64,000 bases of DNA from Gimesia alba (GCF_007744675.1 NZ_CP036269.1:2893546-2957545); one strand, 5' to 3'; shown: positions 17,009 to 24,976, counted from the stretch's first letter. Numbers and translations: made by a program. Notes: generated by a model not told the origin, from the letters alone.

Positions 17009-17392
17009 ATGAGTAGAAAAAATACTGACGGTGAAGCATCAACGACAAAAGTCATCGTGATGTTGATGTTGGCGATCGCTTTCTTTGGCTGGGCCTTTTT
17101 CGCAGCCGCTTATGCCCATTCAGAAGAAGGCTGGCGACAAGCAGACAGCAGCACCAATGTTGCTGATCCCACGGCTGTCGGGCAGGACGAACGTATGGAA
17201 GACGCTGGGAACATCAGGCGGGCAAAAAAGTCATCGTTGAGAGATTTTATCTGGAACGCCTTCAGCCAGATTCCGAATGTGGTGTCGGTGATCTCGTTCA
17301 ATTTCGCGAATCGTTTGTGGCTGGTGATTCTGTTCGCCTGCCTGGAAGCGGGTGCCTTGGGACTGGGGTATGCGATGAGCAAAATTGATTGA
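17009..17392 (+). CDS. Hypothetical two-helix membrane protein
   Basis: 127 residues. A helix at about 14-36 (KVIVMLMLAIAFFGWAFFAAAY) is followed by a hydrophilic acidic loop, a basic amphipathic stretch (RRAKKSSLRDFIWNAFSQIP) and a second helix near 100-122. ATG 17009 lies after AGAGAGTAACAACA without a strong ribosome site. No family recognised. Confidence 0.65.
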   Translation: MSRKNTDGEASTTKVIVMLMLAIAFFGWAFFAAAYAHSEEGWRQADSSTNVADPTAVGQDERMEDAGNIRRAKKSSLRDFIWNAFSQIPNVVSVISFNFANRLWLVILFACLEAGALGLGYAMSKID

Positions 17393-17469
17393 GGAGTTAT
17401 CTGACGATTGATCAGATGCGGCTGATGAACTGGTTTGGGTTTTCTTCAACTCTCTATCAAAGGTCTCTC

Positions 17470-17928
17470 ATGATTTATGCACTTACTAGTAGAAAAACTG
17501 CTTCTCCTGTCAGAAAAAAAATCGCGAGGGCCATTCAGAATTATGATTCTAAAGCGATTGAAGAGTTTGTCACGAATCATACGATCGTTCATGTCGAGAA
17601 TGCGGGGCAGCAGGAATTGTATTGTATCTACTGTTGTATTCCCGTGTTTACGACAACTGCTCGCCCTCCCCGTGGAGAGCACGCGCAGAATAATTGGCAC
17701 TTCGAACACGAACAGTCCGGAGATCGACCGGGGGAATGTGTCGGCAAGCAACGTCAACTTCCGCTATATCAGCGTGGTTTAGGTATCAGGAATCCTGAAG
17801 GTCATGGTTGCTATTTTTTGCTTGGCTGTCAACATGTTGCGAACAGGCATTATACTGATTGCCATACGATCTCAGTAACGGGGCAGACTTATTGTCACCT
17901 GGCCATTTCCCATAGATGCATTCCATGA
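17470..17928 (+). CDS. Hypothetical Cys/His-rich protein with CxxC and HFxH
   Basis: 152 residues from ATG 17470, chosen over the longer TTG at 17389 because AAAGG sits at 17459-17463 with good spacing. A basic helical N-terminus (ARAIQNYDSKAIEEF) leads to LYCIYCC, then NWHFEHEQSGDRPGEC. The order C-x-x-C ... H-F-x-H recalls the zinc-binding N-terminal part of CoiA-like proteins, but the rest does not match convincingly. The C-terminal half holds further Cys and His pairs (GCYFLLGCQH, DCH, YCH). Probably a zinc-binding protein; function unknown. Confidence 0.58.
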   Translation: MIYALTSRKTASPVRKKIARAIQNYDSKAIEEFVTNHTIVHVENAGQQELYCIYCCIPVFTTTARPPRGEHAQNNWHFEHEQSGDRPGECVGKQRQLPLYQRGLGIRNPEGHGCYFLLGCQHVANRHYTDCHTISVTGQTYCHLAISHRCIP

Positions 17929-18111
17929 GCCTCCCTGCACTGTTCTGAATAACAGGAAATCTTCGGTTAAGGCTTTATCAGTAGCGTTTTGTCCTTGGTC
18001 GATATGTCGGCTGAAGGCATTCCCCGAACTTTTTTTGTGCTTTTGTGTCTGATCAGAATACGAGAACCACTCCTGTTTTATGCTCCTATTTATGATCGAA
18101 AGAACAGACAC

Positions 18112-18420
18112 ATGCGGGTTTATCTGGACGATGAACGACAGGCGCCGCCGGGTTGGCGGCAGGTACGTTGGCCTCAAGAAGCGATTTCCTTGCTTAAAAC
18201 AGAAACGGTGCGGGAGATCAGTCTCGACCATGATCTGGGCGATGACGCACGGGGAACCGGGTATGATGTGCTGCTCTGGATTGAAGAGACTGTCGCCACC
18301 AGTGATTTCGATCCTCCTGTAATCCAGGTCCATACGGCCAACCCACCTGCCCGCAATCGCATGACGGCGGCGGTCGCGACCATCAATCGACTGGCAGAAC
18401 GCTGTCGCGGCGCGGATTGA
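18112..18420 (+). CDS. cREC-type receiver domain protein (cyclic-phosphate processing family)
   Basis: 102 residues from ATG 18112. MRVYLDDERQAPPGW, then WPQEAISLLKT, EISLDHDLGDDARGTGYDVLLWIEE and the PVIQVHTAN strand, match the small receiver-like family named in databases as cyclic-phosphate processing receiver domain. The acidic cluster Asp6-Asp7-Glu8 and the Asp39-His40-Asp41 pair replace the phosphate site of a true response regulator. Family members are proposed to act on cyclic phosphate ends of nucleotides or RNA. Here it is a stand-alone gene with no visible RNA ligase or sensor next to it. The longer frame from 17989 has no family similarity upstream of Met. Confidence 0.8.
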   Translation: MRVYLDDERQAPPGWRQVRWPQEAISLLKTETVREISLDHDLGDDARGTGYDVLLWIEETVATSDFDPPVIQVHTANPPARNRMTAAVATINRLAERCRGAD

Positions 18421-18443
18421 ATAAAGCGATCGATTTCGTCTTC

Positions 18444-18582
18444 GTAGGGGGCGGACCTATGTGTCCGCCCGCCTGGCGATGGTCGATTTATCTCCTCGGT
18501 CGAATGGGACCGGTAGAAGAGTTCGTTCAACATTACACAATCAATGTGAGTACCGCGGGGAGACACATGGGTCTCCCCCTAC
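18444..18582 (+). repeat. REPIN-like element A (complete, GGAC/AGAC subfamily)
   Basis: Left end: GTAG (18444-18447), then stem GGGCGGAC (18449-18456), loop CTATGT and GTCCGCCC. Right end: stem GGGGAGAC (18557-18564), loop ACATGG, GTCTCCCC, then CTAC ending at 18582. The ends are inverted, each with GTAG as outer foot. Total 139 bp. It shares both stem types and the trailing ATTTTTTGTTGGGGG with element D at 23704. It occupies much of the 317-bp gap between the cREC gene and the sialidase-like gene. Confidence 0.85.
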
Positions 18583-18603
18583 ATTTTTTGTTGGGGGAGA
18601 GAT

Positions 18604-18640
18604 TTCTCACTCACCGTTGGACAAGCCAACGGTGCCACCC
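18604..18640 (+). repeat. Hairpin repeat CACCGTTGG...CCAACGGTG, copy 1
   Basis: TTCTCACTCACCGTTGG, then ACAAG, then CCAACGGTGCCACC. Stem CACCGTTGG/CCAACGGTG (9 bp) with a 5-nt loop. A second copy with the same left flank TTCTCACTCACCGTT lies at 21374-21409, and a fragment (CTTCTCACTCACC) at 20948. Distinct from the REPIN family but interspersed with it. Confidence 0.7.
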
Positions 18641-18663
18641 GCCGAATTTCATTTGAGGCTACT

Positions 18664-18717
18664 GGTTTCACATATACCACGTCGATACCGCGGGCGACCA
18701 CACAGGGTTTTCCCTAC
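18664..18717 (+). repeat. Solo right end of a REPIN-like element
   Basis: CACGTCGATACCGCGGGCGACCACACAGGGTTT... ending CCCTAC at 18717 aligns to the right ends of elements B, E and F. The stem is partly decayed (GGGCGACC versus GGTTTTCC). No left end is present, so this is a remnant. Confidence 0.7.
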
Positions 18718-18737
18718 TTTTTATTATTGGACAATGC

Positions 18738-19859
18738 TTAATTATCGGATTTCGGCGGCAGGTCGTCTAAGTTGAACCGGACGGAAATGACTGAGTTTTT
18801 GGCTTCATCGTCACGGTATTTGACATACGTGGTGGCGACGATCGTTCCGTCTGGCAGGAGTTCGACGCCCGGGTATCCGCAGTCCCCTTTCCGGCCGTAG
18901 TGGTGTAACAGCTTGATCCGAAATTTACCGTCGCGACCGTTGACGATGTCATCATAGGTGCCGACCCAGGCGACAAAATGGCCGCGGGTGGAACTGCCGG
19001 GCGCCTGATCACGGAAGCAGACAACCAACTGGCCGTCTTTGGTGAAGACCTCTTTGTGTCGATCGCCGGTTAATCCCCAGGGCGTGTCGACCGGCTTCGT
19101 CCAGGTTTTGCCTTCGTCATTGCTGAACATCATCAGGCTGCGGCCTTTGTGCGTGTTTTCGCGCATCAGGCAACAGAGTTGGTTTCCATCCGGGCTACGG
19201 AAGACACAGGGTTCACACGGGTTTTTCCCTTTGACTTCGGCGACCACGTGCGGTTGAGACCAGGTAAAGCCGCCATCAGCGGAAATGGTTTGCAGGACCA
19301 CCAGCGGTGCACGATCTTTTCCGTCCGGTCCGCGATGGTACAGTCCCAGATAGCGACCGTCTTTCAATCGCACCATGCTGCTAAAGGTCATCACACAGGG
19401 AAAGCCGAGGGGCGGCATTTCTTTCCAGGTCTTGCCCTCATCTTCGCTCATGATGCTGGGCATCCCGGGGCCGCTACGTGTTCCTTTGGCGGCAGAGAAG
19501 ACCCAGAGCCGTGCTTTGCCTGCCGGGTCTACCATGCGGTAGATACTGGGACAATTCTGATGTGTGGTGTAACCGGCGGGTAATGTTTGATCAACCCGTT
19601 GCCAGGTTTTCCCACCATCGGTGCTGCGCGCCATCGGTCCCGCCGAGCCGCCGTGATTCACGCACCAGACGCAGAAGATGGTTTTCTGATCGGGCATCAG
19701 CAGCGTGGTCGGGTGCCCCTGATAGACTTTAGGAGTTCCGGCGGCAATGACCGTCTGCCGGTCGGTCTGTTTAGAGACATCTACCAGTGGCAGTGGATCG
19801 GCGGCGTTGAGGTCGGAAGTGAAAATGAAGAGAGTCAGCAGAGTCAACAAGGTTTTCAT
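18738..19859 (-). CDS. Exported sialidase-like (BNR repeat) protein
   Basis: 373 residues from the ATG at 19859; the longer frame to 19907 adds 16 residues before a clear signal peptide ([21 protein letters not shown]). Four Asp-boxes are visible: [24 protein letters not shown] and SNDEGKTW, spaced as in six-bladed sialidase propellers. Other conserved pieces are PSIYRM and [25 protein letters not shown]. Likely periplasmic or surface-located and acting on sugars, but the substrate could be other than sialic acid. Divergent from a GntR regulator across 120 bp containing a palindrome, which suggests local control. Confidence 0.85.
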   Translation of the reverse strand: MKTLLTLLTLFIFTSDLNAADPLPLVDVSKQTDRQTVIAAGTPKVYQGHPTTLLMPDQKTIFCVWCVNHGGSAGPMARSTDGGKTWQRVDQTLPAGYTTHQNCPSIYRMVDPAGKARLWVFSAAKGTRSGPGMPSIMSEDEGKTWKEMPPLGFPCVMTFSSMVRLKDGRYLGLYHRGPDGKDRAPLVVLQTISADGGFTWSQPHVVAEVKGKNPCEPCVFRSPDGNQLCCLMRENTHKGRSLMMFSNDEGKTWTKPVDTPWGLTGDRHKEVFTKDGQLVVCFRDQAPGSSTRGHFVAWVGTYDDIVNGRDGKFRIKLLHHYGRKGDCGYPGVELLPDGTIVATTYVKYRDDEAKNSVISVRFNLDDLPPKSDN

Positions 19860-19900
19860 AGTGCGCGCTTCTGATGAGGAAACTGGATTAAGGGGGGAAA

Positions 19901-19930
19901 TTGACATACAGTAATAACATGTTATAACAT
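19901..19930 (+). promoter_or_regulatory. GntR promoter overlapped by a palindromic operator candidate
   Basis: TTGACA at 19901-19906, 16-bp spacer, TATAAC at 19923-19928 gives a sigma-70-like promoter reading toward the GntR gene. Inside the spacer and -10 box lie two overlapping perfect palindromes, ATAACATGTTAT (19914-19925) and ATGTTATAACAT (19919-19930). The inner TGTTATAACA resembles sites bound by FadR-subfamily GntR regulators. Binding there would block this promoter and could also affect the divergent sialidase-like gene. Confidence 0.6.
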
Positions 19931-19979
19931 AGTCTGATTGTGAGAACTGAAAGTCTGTCTGTCAACCGGAAAACCAGAG

Positions 19980-20687
19980 ATGTATGAAGTTACTGAAAAT
20001 CTGGCGGATCGTGCTTATCGATTTATCAAGCAGGAACTGCAGGACGGGGCGCTGGTGCCCGGCGTGCAGCTGGTGAACCGGAAGCTGGCGTCGAAAATCG
20101 GCGTGAGTGTGATTCCGGTGCGGGAAGCCATTCATCGGCTGGTCTCGGAAGGCCTGGTCGAGCATGTTCCCGGCGCGGGCGCCTTCGTGCGGAATCCGAA
20201 TCGGGAAGATTTGGAAGAACTGTATGTACTACGGGATGCGTTAGAAAGCTGTGCTGCTGCGGAGGCGGCGCGGTACATTACGCCGCACCAACTGGATGAC
20301 CTCGACGCGCTGTTGGTGGAGTTTCACGAAATCCGGGAGCTCATTCGCGGCCGGAGCGACGGGCATGCCACGCCGGCCCAGTTCCATCGCTGGTTGGATC
20401 TGGAAGAAGCCTTTCATGAGATTGTGATCGACGCCTCGCGCAATCGGTTGATTGCCAAAGTGATTCGCGAACATCGTGCGGTGTCAACCGTGTTTGAGTC
20501 ACAGCGGAACAGCTCGAAACTGTTGACGCTGGACCTGGCTGAGAAAACCTGTGACAGCAAACAGCAGTTGCTGGAAGCGTTGCGCGCCGGCGACGGTCCC
20601 CTGGCCCGCAAAGTGATGAGTGCCCAGATTCAACGCGGCTGCCGCGACGTGCTGGCCTTTTTACGACAGCAGGAACGCCGATCCTGA
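19980..20687 (+). CDS. GntR-family transcriptional regulator (FadR subfamily)
   Basis: 235 residues. The N-terminal winged helix (about 8-72) contains LADRAYRFIKQELQDGALVPGVQLVNRKLASKIGVSVIPVREAIHRLVSEGLVEHVPGAGAFV, diagnostic of GntR (R-x-A-L-x-x-L-x-x-x-G-L pattern). The rest is an all-helical FCD effector domain (EELYVLRDALESCAAAEAA, FHEIVIDASRNRLIAKVIREH) with a probable metal site of Asp/His residues. It should bind as a dimer to the palindrome upstream of its own start and respond to a small carboxylate or sugar acid. The likely target is the divergent sialidase-like gene. Start ATG 19980. Confidence 0.9.
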   Translation: MYEVTENLADRAYRFIKQELQDGALVPGVQLVNRKLASKIGVSVIPVREAIHRLVSEGLVEHVPGAGAFVRNPNREDLEELYVLRDALESCAAAEAARYITPHQLDDLDALLVEFHEIRELIRGRSDGHATPAQFHRWLDLEEAFHEIVIDASRNRLIAKVIREHRAVSTVFESQRNSSKLLTLDLAEKTCDSKQQLLEALRAGDGPLARKVMSAQIQRGCRDVLAFLRQQERRS

Positions 20688-20790
20688 AATCAGTGGTTTT
20701 CTACCACGAAAAATACGAAAAGATGCGAACAGCATCTGGGATTGCAGGAAATACGAGCGTTTCCGGAACACGCGATCGGTTCATAAAAAC

Positions 20791-20927
20791 GTAGGGGCAG
20801 GTCTATGTGCCTGCCCGCCTGGCGGGCTTGATTTGGCTTACTCTTGCGATGGAGTCGCCTGAAGCATTCAAACGCCTTCACACAAATCACATCGATACCG
20901 CGGGCAACCACACAGGGTTGCCCCTAC
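20791..20927 (+). repeat. REPIN-like element B (complete, AGGC/AACC subfamily)
   Basis: GTAG at 20791, stem GGGCAGG with loop TCTATGTG and CCTGCCC, then CGCCTGGCGGG. The right end is ATACCGCGGGCAACC ACACAG GGTTGCCC CTAC, ending at 20927. Total 137 bp, with inverted GTAG feet. It lies in the 379-bp gap between the GntR gene and the 34-residue microprotein. A short CCACGAAAAATACGAAAA repeat sits at 20703, just upstream. Confidence 0.85.
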
Positions 20928-21066
20928 AAATTCTATCGGGTCGGCGACTTCTCACTCACCACGGACCAGTTCGATAAAGGCGGACGCAAAAAATTTCCCC
21001 CTGTGTTTGAGTTCGAAAACATCAAAAACAGGGGGCTGTCATTCTGCTAAGAATCAGGCGAGAAGC

Positions 21067-21171
21067 TTATTTCTTCTTGCTGGTTTTTCCTTTGGCAGTT
21101 TTTGTTGTTTCAGCGGTTTTGCCAGTTTGTTTTTTGGCACCTTGCCCAATCTTAGAAGTAGATTTGGCCAT
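21067..21171 (-). CDS. 34-residue lysine-rich microprotein
   Basis: ATG at 21171 (minus strand) to TAA at 21067 encodes MAKSTSKIGQGAKKQTGKTA, then ETTKTAKGKTSKKK. Eleven of 34 residues are Lys and nine are Ser or Thr; there is no aromatic residue and no acidic residue except one Glu. GGAG at 21180-21183 is spaced 8 nt from the ATG. The composition resembles histone-H1-like tails and other small basic nucleoid or ribosome-associated proteins. Codon pattern and ribosome site argue for a real gene despite its size. The + strand frames over it are low-complexity shadows. Function is inferred only from composition. Confidence 0.62.
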   Translation of the reverse strand: MAKSTSKIGQGAKKQTGKTAETTKTAKGKTSKKK

Positions 21172-21373
21172 CGCAGTGTCTCCAGTAAAAAGGAGGTTGA
21201 GAAACAGATATGAACTAAGATATTCATATCGACGAGTAAGTTACCAATCTTTGCAGAATTTAAAATATCAGAGTTCAGAATTTTGAAATAATTTCGGGAA
21301 ATAGTTTTCGAAGGAACGCGCGGCGGCGTGAGCGTGACGTCTCCAGCTCTTGAAACGGATTGTCATCGGTGAA

Positions 21374-21409
21374 TTCTCACTCACCGTTAGGCCAGCCAAC
21401 GGTGCCACC
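21374..21409 (+). repeat. Hairpin repeat CACCGTT...AACGGTG, copy 2
   Basis: TTCTCACTCACCGTTAGGCC then AGCCAACGGTGCCACC. The stem is reduced to 7 bp (CACCGTT/AACGGTG). Same flanks as the copy at 18604-18640. Confidence 0.65.
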
Positions 21410-21492
21410 GGGGAGCGGGTTTTAGTAACGGATTTGCTACCACGAAAGACACGAAACCACACGAAAACTTTACTGACTCATTCTGAAAAAAT

Positions 21493-21567
21493 GAGCGGCA
21501 CGGCGCTAGCTGCCGTTTTTGTGTTGGGTGGCCTGGTTCAAAAACGGTGGCTAGCGCCATTCCGCTC
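21493..21567. repeat. Imperfect inverted repeat, 29-bp arms
   Basis: The left arm at 21493-21521 (GAGCGGCACGGCGCTAGC..., ending GTTTTTG) pairs with the right arm at 21539-21567; 25 of 29 positions are complementary and the loop is 17 nt. The GGCGCTAGC core is conserved in both arms. It could form a long hairpin or cruciform, or be another two-ended REPIN-type element. Confidence 0.75.
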
Positions 21568-21615
21568 ACGGTTGGCGGGGTTTCACTGTTCCAATAAGGA
21601 CATGCCAACGCCAAC

Positions 21616-21647
21616 GTAGGGTGCGGACCCATGTGTCCGCCCGGCTG
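21616..21647 (+). repeat. Solo left end of a REPIN-like element
   Basis: GTAGGGTGCGGACCCATGTG TCCGCCCGG at 21616 matches the left end of element D exactly through the hairpin (GCGGAC, loop CCATGT, GTCCGC). The right end is missing. Confidence 0.75.
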
Positions 21648-21798
21648 GTTCGGCCGGGCAAATCAGTTTTCGGTGACCCAGTTCGAGAACCAGAGAATGC
21701 CCTTGGATCGTCTCAAAACAGAGGCAGAGTTCAGGTGAGTCTGTTACTATGATACGAGTTTGCAGGGCTGATTCAGGCTCAGATTAAGGAGTTTTCAT

Positions 21799-22485
21799 TT
21801 GAAACGCGATCTGGCGATTGGAGATATTCATGGTTGTTATGAGGCCTTGCGTACGTTGTGCGAGTTTGTGGGACTGCGTGACGATGATACCTTGATTACG
21901 CTCGGGGATTATGTCAATCGCGGTCCGAATACGCATGCGGTGCTGGACTATCTACTCTACCTCGACTCCCGGTTTGATCTGAAGCCACTGCGGGGCAATC
22001 ATGAGATCATGATGCTTCAAGCCAGAGAGAGTGAGTCCGCTTTTCCGCGCTGGAAGGAATACGGCGGCGATGTGACCCTGCGTTCCTATGCCCCTTTTGA
22101 GGGAGACCCGGGGTCGCTGGCTGATATCCCAGATTCACATTGGGAATTTCTCAGGCGCCGCCTATTACCTTATTATGAAACCGAGACGCATTTTTTCGTC
22201 CATGCCGGCGCTTATCCCGAGATACCTCTGGCTGAACAACCCGATTACATTCTTTTCTGGGAACATTTTGATGATCCGCCGTTGCATGAGTCGGGGAAAA
22301 TTATGGTTTGCGGCCACACGTCTCAAAAGTCGGGTCTGCCGCTCACGAACGGCAATGCGATTTGCATCGATACCTGGGCCTGCGGCGGTGGCTGGCTTTC
22401 CTGTCTGGATGTCGGCTCGGGACAGATCTGGCAAGCGAACCAGCAGGGAGAAACACGGCAGCTGTACCTGGATGAACTGGATTGA
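21799..22485 (+). CDS. PPP-type serine/threonine protein phosphatase (metallophosphoesterase)
   Basis: 228 residues from TTG 21799, supported by AAGGAG at 21785-21790. All signature blocks of the PPP/metallophosphatase fold are in order: GDIHG (8-12), GDYVNRG (36-42), GNHE (66-69), HAG near 136 and CGHTS near 171. The usual GDxVDRG has Asn instead of the second Asp, which may modulate but need not abolish activity. Such small bacterial enzymes dephosphorylate proteins or dinucleotide polyphosphates (Ap4A hydrolase relatives). Cytoplasmic. Stands alone after the repeat-rich stretch. Confidence 0.88.
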   Translation: MKRDLAIGDIHGCYEALRTLCEFVGLRDDDTLITLGDYVNRGPNTHAVLDYLLYLDSRFDLKPLRGNHEIMMLQARESESAFPRWKEYGGDVTLRSYAPFEGDPGSLADIPDSHWEFLRRRLLPYYETETHFFVHAGAYPEIPLAEQPDYILFWEHFDDPPLHESGKIMVCGHTSQKSGLPLTNGNAICIDTWACGGGWLSCLDVGSGQIWQANQQGETRQLYLDELD

Positions 22486-22633
22486 AGGCAAGGAAAGGTC
22501 TCCGGTCACAAGAATGAGATTGACAACACGATCTCAGCAGGTAGTTTAAGGGAAATCCGCCGCGATACGGGAGCCTGACAGGTGCCCGGTTTCAGTCGCG
22601 GCTCTGCCGGTCTCAAAGGGAAATATAAACGCG

Positions 22634-23284
22634 ATGCTTCGACGACTGTTGCCCCGCCTTCTGATTGCCCTGCTCTGCGGCTTCGTCGTTTTTGTGATTC
22701 TGAATGTGGCTGCCTGGTACAATTTGCGTGGTGCGTATCATGTTTGCAGAAAGCAGAGTTTCACTCGTTATTATACATTGCTGCGCCTACGGGAGCAGAT
22801 CGAAGACTACCGCAGAGACCATGAAGCACTGCCGGATGAGCTCTCTGAGATACCTGATTTTAATTCACTCAGGAGCCTGTCAGATAATCCTACCGCAGAT
22901 GGTTGGGGCAATCCGATCCAGTATCGACGCACAGGTGAAAATTATGAACTCTTCTCTTGGGGGCGTGATGGCAAGCCGGGCGGGGTTGGCCTTGATGCCG
23001 ACCTTTATCACGATGGCCGCAACCGTGAGCTGTCTTTGCCGACCTTCAGCCAGTTCTTTCTGACCAATGATGAATCGGAAGTGGCACGCGACGGCTTTCT
23101 CAGAGCAGGCCTGATGGCCGGTGTTCTGGTCGCGTTCATCACACTGCTTTCGCTCAGAGATACGGAGAAATCGGAGGAGAAGATGACGACGGGCCGTTAC
23201 GTCTGGTTTACTTTCGTTGTGATTGTGATTTCCTCCGCAGTGGGAATTTTTCTACTGCCCGTGCACATTCCCAGCGGGCATTGA
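22634..23284 (+). CDS. Membrane protein with GspG-like pseudopilin domain
   Basis: 216 residues. An N-terminal membrane helix (about 8-29) is followed by LREQIEDYRRDHEALPDEL and DGWGNPIQYRRTGENYELFSWGRDGKPGG, which match the C-terminal core of type II secretion major pseudopilins (D-x-W-G-N-P-x-x-Y ... G-x-D-G-x-x-G-G). Unlike pilins there is no prepilin peptidase site (G-F-T-L-x-E), and two more membrane helices follow near 156-174 and 187-207. It therefore looks like a pseudopilin-fold domain placed in a polytopic protein rather than a secretion component. The next gene starts 3 bp after the stop. Confidence 0.72.
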   Translation: MLRRLLPRLLIALLCGFVVFVILNVAAWYNLRGAYHVCRKQSFTRYYTLLRLREQIEDYRRDHEALPDELSEIPDFNSLRSLSDNPTADGWGNPIQYRRTGENYELFSWGRDGKPGGVGLDADLYHDGRNRELSLPTFSQFFLTNDESEVARDGFLRAGLMAGVLVAFITLLSLRDTEKSEEKMTTGRYVWFTFVVIVISSAVGIFLLPVHIPSGH

Positions 23285-23287
23285 CTG

Positions 23288-23674
23288 ATGCGGTTTCTGT
23301 ATTTGCGTGACCCCCTGTTTCTGACGGCACTGGTGCTGTTTCTGGTCAACCGCTGGTTGCTCAAGCCGCTGGTGGTGGGCGGGTTCGTGCACAATCATTT
23401 TAACGACCTGCTCTGCGTACCGTTGTTTGTGCCGATCGTGGTGTTGATTGCCCACGTCTGCCGTGCCCGCCCGCATAACGGGCCGCCTGAACTGTATGAG
23501 ATCCTGCTGCCTTTGTTCGTCTGGTCGATCCAGTACGAAATTCTCTTCCCCCAGTTCGCCTACACATCACAGGGAGTCACCGGCGACCCGTTGGACATCC
23601 TCTGGTACAGCATCGGAGCCGGCATCAGCGCCCTCTGGTGGCAATTTTATTACCGGCGGCAGACGACGTGTTGA
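23288..23674 (+). CDS. Hypothetical three- to four-helix membrane protein
   Basis: 128 residues starting 3 bp after the previous stop, so co-translated. Hydrophobic helices at about 9-30, 40-60, 70-86 and 102-120, with short basic loops (RARPHNG). The end, DPLDILWYSIGAGISALWW, recalls VanZ-like proteins, but the match is short. No functional assignment. Confidence 0.65.
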   Translation: MRFLYLRDPLFLTALVLFLVNRWLLKPLVVGGFVHNHFNDLLCVPLFVPIVVLIAHVCRARPHNGPPELYEILLPLFVWSIQYEILFPQFAYTSQGVTGDPLDILWYSIGAGISALWWQFYYRRQTTC

Positions 23675-23703
23675 ACGGTAAGCACCGGTGCGATTCCAGA
23701 AAT

Positions 23704-23843
23704 GTAGGGTGCGGACCCATGTGTCCGCCCGCCTGGTGATGGTCGATATGAAAAGACTCTCACAAAGGGACCATCAAAAGCGTTCGAACTGGTTACTGTC
23801 GATCACATCAACCCCGCGGGGAGACACATGGGTCTCCCCCTAC
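23704..23843 (+). repeat. REPIN-like element D (complete, GGAC/AGAC subfamily)
   Basis: GTAG at 23704, then GGTGCGGAC, loop CCATGT, GTCCGCCC. The right end is CCCCGCGGGGAGAC ACATGG GTCTCCCC CTAC, ending at 23843. Total 140 bp. Closest to element A, including the 15-bp tail ATTTTTTGTTGGGGG. It lies in the 332-bp gap before the next gene; the remaining sequence to 24006 is AT-richer and may hold a promoter. Confidence 0.85.
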
Positions 23844-24006
23844 ATTTTTTGTTGGGGGCGGTGAATGGGCTGGTTTGTCGTACGAAAACGCCGTGTTTAC
23901 TGTACGCCGGTTGCATGCCTGTGGGGATGCATTTATAGTGGAATGTTTACTTAGTTAGGATTTGATCATTGAAATGCGCCTGAAGTGATTGATTGAGGTA
24001 TCAACG

Positions 24007-24939
24007 ATGAAAGAGACTGGAATGACAACGAAGATAAAACGAACGGGAGTCATCCTGGGAATCCTGCTTAGCTTGGGAACGTTAGCCGCTGGAGCGGCTG
24101 AACCGGTCTCTGTATGGGAAGTCGCCACGACTTATCGTAAGCATCTGGAAGCAGGGGGACGGCTCGTCTTGATGCCCGATGGTAAGACCAGCAAGGGACT
24201 TCCCTGGACGCTCATTCGTGACACTGTCGATTTCGGCAGAGAGGGCAAAGCAGAGCCGAAAGCAGGCGGGACGTTTTATAAAGGGAACTGGATCGGTGGT
24301 TGGAATATTGACGCCCGCGTATTGATGAATGGTGTCACGCTGAAGAGCGAAATCGTTGCTCCGGTTACGATGCCCCCCAATGCAGGAGAGTCAATGGTCG
24401 GCACCAAGCCGACGCTGGCATTGAAAGATTCGATCGTTGACTTGTGGGAATTCGTGGCTGTGCTTCCCGGTACGACTCGATTTGTCCGGCTGACGTGTGC
24501 CTTTACGCCGGATAATCTGGTGCTGGATGGCGATCGCAAAATCGGGACCTACGAATTTCATGGCACGACGGTGATCGTAAATTTCATCGATCCGCAATTT
24601 GAGCGAGTTGCGTTTGTGGAAAAGCCAAATAATGTACTTTCTGGAAAAGGCAAACCGGTGAATCGGAAGTTTTGGAAGCTCACGTTTACCCGTGTCCAAC
24701 GTCAGGCCATCTATCGGTCCAAAGATAATAAGGACCTTGTTCTCTACACCAACAATCGAGCCCACTCGCCGCGTTACAGGCCGGACTATCACACGACCTT
24801 TAACTGGTACAGCACCATAGAAAAAGGGAAACGGCAGCTCAAGATTCGGGGCGTTGGAGCAGCAGTCGCAGCCGGCGGACGAAAGTTAAGCTGGTACGGC
24901 GAAGATCTGGTACTCATCGCAGGGCGTCCGCCGCGGTGA
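24007..24939 (+). CDS. Hypothetical secreted protein
   Basis: 310 residues from ATG 24007, preceded by GAGGT; the frame can be extended to TTG 23989 but the ribosome site favours 24007. KRTGVILGILLSLGTLAAGAAEP is a signal peptide with a likely Ala-x-Ala cleavage. The mature part is beta-rich with repeated Trp and basic residues and no catalytic motif I can name (GTFYKGNWIGGWNIDARVLMNGV; later FNWYSTIEKGKRQLKIRG). Probably periplasmic. It ends 37 bp before REPIN-like element E. Confidence 0.72.
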   Translation: MKETGMTTKIKRTGVILGILLSLGTLAAGAAEPVSVWEVATTYRKHLEAGGRLVLMPDGKTSKGLPWTLIRDTVDFGREGKAEPKAGGTFYKGNWIGGWNIDARVLMNGVTLKSEIVAPVTMPPNAGESMVGTKPTLALKDSIVDLWEFVAVLPGTTRFVRLTCAFTPDNLVLDGDRKIGTYEFHGTTVIVNFIDPQFERVAFVEKPNNVLSGKGKPVNRKFWKLTFTRVQRQAIYRSKDNKDLVLYTNNRAHSPRYRPDYHTTFNWYSTIEKGKRQLKIRGVGAAVAAGGRKLSWYGEDLVLIAGRPPR

Positions 24940-24976
24940 GTTTGGTTTTGGTATTCGATGCGAGAGGTTTATAGAT

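Larger units (their letters stand above)
21172..21798. other. 627-bp gene-free stretch packed with short repeats
   Basis: Between the microprotein start and the metallophosphatase gene no credible protein frame exists. It holds a hairpin repeat (21374), a CACGAAA-rich tract (about 21440-21467: CCACGAAAGACACGAAACC-ACACGAAAA), a 29-bp imperfect inverted repeat (21493) and a solo REPIN left end (21616). The last part, from about 21700, probably carries the promoter of the downstream gene. Confidence 0.6.

Noticed and set aside
21007..21213. 68-codon plus-strand frame opposite the lysine-rich microprotein
   Set aside because: Phe/Ser-rich translation typical of the complement of a Lys/Thr-rich gene; the minus-strand frame has the better ribosome site.
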